Assembly (NCBI RefSeq): GCF_004005935.1
Contig: NZ_SACQ01000006.1
Coordinates: 124,001 to 188,000, forward strand
Origin: Neptunomonas marina
Lineage (GTDB): Bacteria; Pseudomonadota; Gammaproteobacteria; Pseudomonadales; Balneatricaceae
Direction of reading: 5' to 3'
Length of the DNA: 64,000 nucleotides
Both the position numbers and the translations under genes were made by a program. Positions 61,909-64,000 of this stretch are shown in pieces; the first letter of the stretch is position 1; every line of letters starts with the position of its first letter. A model generated the notes under the pieces. That model made no database searches and was not told where the DNA came from. It was given only the letters and a program-made list of their open reading frames with translations.

Positions 61909-63615
61909 GTGAGTGAGCTGTCCACCAAAATAAGCACCATTCTCATCGTTGATGATTTAGCGGCAAACCGGAACTCAATGGCTGCCATGCTCGAGGGGCC
62001 TGATGCTCAAATACTGCTAGCAGATAGCGGTGAGCAAGCCATTGAGCTTTACCGCCAGCACCGCCCCGATGTTATTTTGATGGATATTGTGATGCCGGGA
62101 GTCGATGGTATTGAGGCCACCCGTCGCATCAAAGAGGAAGCCGGTGACCGCTTCGTGCCTATCATTATGGTAAGCAGCTCCGAACACGAGGCGGTGATTC
62201 GTAAAAGCATTAGTGCAGGTGGGGATGATTTTATTTGTCGCCCGTTTTCGACGGAGATCTTAAAGCAAAAGATCTATGCAATTCAGCGTATCAGCAAGCT
62301 GTACGGTGAAATACGCGAACTCAATAGTATCCGCAATCGCGAAGAGGAAGTGGCAGAGCAGTTGTTTAGTGGTGCTGTTGAACAGGGCAATGTGTGCCTT
62401 GACCAAGTTAAGCTGCACAAACAGCCGGCTTCTACTTTTAGTGGTGATGTGCAGCTAACAGCGCGCCGCCCTAATGGGGACTTAAATGTCCTGTTAGGTG
62501 ATTTTACTGGCCACGGCCTCACCTCTGCTGTTGGCGCAATTCCCTTAGCGGAGACCTTCCGAGCCATGACCGCTAAGGGGTATGAGGCGGAGGATATCCT
62601 TAAGCAAATTAACAGCAAGCTTAGTACGTTGCTGCCAACTGGGATGTTTCTCGCGGCAGCTTTCGTCACCATTTCTCAAGATGGTTACTGTTCGTTTTGG
62701 AATGGCGGGATGCCTGATATTTTGGTGCTGTCACCTGAGGGCGATGTGGTGTTACGCATCGAGTCTTCGGATCCTCCTTTGGGTATCACGCTTCGTTTGG
62801 ATCAGTTGATCGTGAAGCGTGTGACATTAGATGCGCAATCGAGAATTCTAATGGTGAGTGATGGTGTCCTTGAAGCGCGGAATCTTGAGGGTGATTATTT
62901 CGGCGAAAAGCGGCTGCTCTGGGCAGCTAAGCAGGGATGTAAAGAAGAGCAGCTTATTAAGCGTGTGACCCGCGCTGTGGAGCTGTTTTCGCGTGGTCAC
63001 GTGCAGGAAGATGATATTTCGTTGATTGAGGTGCCAGCGCATCTGGATTTAGAAGAGGCTCCGGTTGCCGGTGCTGTGCAAGCACCGGGTGAAACGATCG
63101 AAGAGGGCGCGCGTTGGGAGTGGCGCATTCGCTTGCATGGCAGCAACCTCAAACGGCTCAATCCCGTTGCCATCGGTATGAGTCACCTACAAGAGATAGA
63201 GGGGCCGAGCGACCACTGGCATGATGTATTTACGATCTTAACGGAACTTTATGTTAACTCGTTGGATCATGGTGTTTTGCAGCTATCATCGGAGATGAAG
63301 GCCAGCCCAGAGGGTTTTGCAGAGTACTTCTCTGAGCGGGAGCAGCGGCTCAATGCAATAAGTCCCGACTCCTACATTGAGTTGCAGTTAACGCATATTA
63401 AAGAGTTTGATGGTGGACGTTTGTCTATCTTCATTCAGGACAGTGGCGAAGGTTTCCCCTTCGATGAGTGGCTGTCGAAAGAGCCAAATAGTAACGAAGA
63501 TGCTCAGCCGAAGCTCTCCGGACGCGGTATCACTCTCATTCGGGAGTTGTGTGAATCTCTTCATTATTACGACGATGGCCGCTGCGCTGAAGCTGAGTTT
63601 GTTTGGCGGTCTTAA
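61909..63615 (+). CDS. hsbR: HsbR-like response regulator with PP2C phosphatase and kinase domain
   Basis: This 568-residue protein starts at GTG 61909 with TAGGAG upstream. The receiver domain has LMDIVMPGVDG (Asp near 62). The PP2C/SpoIIE phosphatase includes SGDVQLTARR, LLGDFTGHGLTSAVGAIPL and DGVLEARN. A C-terminal HATPase_c anti-sigma-type kinase has ELYVNSLDHGVL and DSGEGFPFDEW with LSGRGITLI. The order receiver-PP2C-HATPase matches HsbR, which phosphorylates and dephosphorylates HsbA. It is last in the che operon, suggesting that CheA or a separate histidine kinase may feed it. Confidence 0.88.
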   Translation: MSELSTKISTILIVDDLAANRNSMAAMLEGPDAQILLADSGEQAIELYRQHRPDVILMDIVMPGVDGIEATRRIKEEAGDRFVPIIMVSSSEHEAVIRKSISAGGDDFICRPFSTEILKQKIYAIQRISKLYGEIRELNSIRNREEEVAEQLFSGAVEQGNVCLDQVKLHKQPASTFSGDVQLTARRPNGDLNVLLGDFTGHGLTSAVGAIPLAETFRAMTAKGYEAEDILKQINSKLSTLLPTGMFLAAAFVTISQDGYCSFWNGGMPDILVLSPEGDVVLRIESSDPPLGITLRLDQLIVKRVTLDAQSRILMVSDGVLEARNLEGDYFGEKRLLWAAKQGCKEEQLIKRVTRAVELFSRGHVQEDDISLIEVPAHLDLEEAPVAGAVQAPGETIEEGARWEWRIRLHGSNLKRLNPVAIGMSHLQEIEGPSDHWHDVFTILTELYVNSLDHGVLQLSSEMKASPEGFAEYFSEREQRLNAISPDSYIELQLTHIKEFDGGRLSIFIQDSGEGFPFDEWLSKEPNSNEDAQPKLSGRGITLIRELCESLHYYDDGRCAEAEFVWRS

Positions 63616-63754
63616 GCGTAAAATTGCGCTAGATCAATAGTTCAAATTTTGATCGGGTGGCAGGCATATTAGTATTGAGCCATATCAATTCTAACGCTCC
63701 GGGAGCGGTGTAATCTGAACCCAAGTTGATAAGAAATTCACGAAGGTGGCGGTT
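63616..63754 (+). promoter_or_regulatory. FNR/ANR-type promoter for the small membrane protein
   Basis: TTGAG-CCAT-ATCAA (63675-63688) matches the FNR consensus at 9 of 10. A TAATCT -10 at 63711-63716 would place the start near 63723, so the FNR site is centred at about -41.5, the class II activating position. A perfect dyad CGCTCC-G-GGAGCG (63695-63707) lies between. A second dyad GATCAA/TTGATC spans 63631-63653. Confidence 0.55.
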
Positions 63755-63889
63755 ATGTTTGGTATGGATCCCTATGTTTTTGAAACTCTGTGGCCAAGCC
63801 TGTTAGGTGTAGCTGGTATGGCGGGTGTAATGGTATGGGCATTCTTTAAAGTACGTTCTTTGATGAACGAAGATAAAGTAGAAAAGTAA
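63755..63889 (+). CDS. 44-residue single-pass membrane protein
   Basis: MFGMDPYVFETLWPSLLGVA begins a peptide with one hydrophobic helix at about 13-32 and a charged cytoplasmic tail (KVRSLMNEDKVEK). An AAGGTGG site lies about 5 bases before the ATG, and the gene ends at a terminator 21 bases later, so it is a free-standing small gene. Size and layout recall DUF3149-type mini-proteins, but the match is loose. Behind an FNR-type site it is probably induced by low oxygen. Function unknown. Confidence 0.65.
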   Translation: MFGMDPYVFETLWPSLLGVAGMAGVMVWAFFKVRSLMNEDKVEK

Positions 63890-63910
63890 GCCCTAGCCAT
63901 AAGCATATGA

Positions 63911-63938
63911 AAAGCTCGCTTAAATAGCGGGCTTTTTT
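63911..63938 (+). terminator. Rho-independent terminator after the 44-residue protein
   Basis: Arms AAAGCTCGCT (63911-63920) and AGCGGGCTTT (63926-63935) with one G-T pair and a 5-base loop end in a T6 run. Flanking A residues on the left allow some activity in the other direction. Confidence 0.82.
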
Positions 63939-64000
63939 ATTGCCTCCTCGATAAGGTAGTTGAGCAAGAGGGCAGGCGGTTTAAGAGGCCGTCGAGTCTC

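Noticed and set aside
63941-64000. End of a minus-strand gene entering from the right edge
   Set aside because: Two minus-strand frames are open for about 20 codons but neither gives a recognisable C-terminus, so no call is made.

Overview
The window looks like chromosomal DNA of a marine gammaproteobacterium, most likely an Oceanospirillales/Oceanospirillaceae-type organism. This is inferred from the mix of genes: a Pseudomonas-like succinylase lysine cluster (dapC, arsC-like, dapD, dapE), Azotobacter/Pseudomonas-type fpr, several GGDEF/EAL sensors, a LuxP homologue, and an F7-like (Pseudomonas Che2-like) chemotaxis cluster. No insertion sequence, prophage, integrase or CRISPR array was seen. 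Most genes are intact and closely spaced.

Layout. 1-5.7 kb: divergent Fe-alcohol dehydrogenase (partial) and GlcD-type FAD oxidase, a catalytically degenerate GGDEF-EAL membrane protein with a short coupled leader ORF, an SrmB-like helicase and a DUF4332 protein. 5.9-7 kb: NlpC/P60 lipoprotein, a candidate Fur-controlled small RNA with its own promoter and terminator, and a secreted Lys-rich protein. 7.1-16.5 kb: an intact PAS-GGDEF-EAL protein, a DUF1329/DUF1302 pair with a divergent AraC regulator, and ETF-ubiquinone oxidoreductase. 16.6-21.9 kb: four tandem secreted paralogues forming two copies of a two-gene module, with nearly identical outer segments around a divergent core. 22-32 kb: MarC, Fpr, six tRNA genes (Ser-Asn-Lys-Lys-Asn-Lys), GreB, hypotheticals, RlmA and the dap cluster. 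32-36.3 kb: a LuxP homologue followed by a membrane GGDEF-EAL protein whose periplasmic part resembles LuxQ. 36.6-42 kb: three tiny secreted EF-hand proteins and an RND efflux pump with its adaptor. 42.3-51.7 kb: hydrolase, glycerate-kinase-like protein, DUF2959 lipoprotein, a LetA/LetB-type lipid-transport operon with split LetA, PdxH, carboxylesterase and FKBP. 52-63.6 kb: a long chemotaxis operon (STAS, CheY, CheA, CheW, PAS-MCP, CheR, CheD, CheB, a second MCP-like protein, HsbA-like STAS and HsbR-like phosphatase). The right end holds a 44-residue membrane protein behind an FNR-type promoter.

How the parts fit. The main theme is signalling. Three membrane GGDEF-EAL proteins, a LuxP receptor and a full chemotaxis cluster with an HsbR/HsbA partner switch lie within 64 kb. 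The best candidate for a little-described system is luxP plus the adjacent GGDEF-EAL gene: every AI-2-contacting residue of Vibrio LuxP that I can recall is conserved, but the partner ends in c-di-GMP enzymes rather than a histidine kinase. This suggests direct AI-2 to c-di-GMP signalling, analogous in layout to NspS-MbaA. The second is the four-gene mosaic family of unknown secreted proteins. The third is the Fur-box small RNA. These functional links are inferences from sequence and remembered family features; no searches were run.
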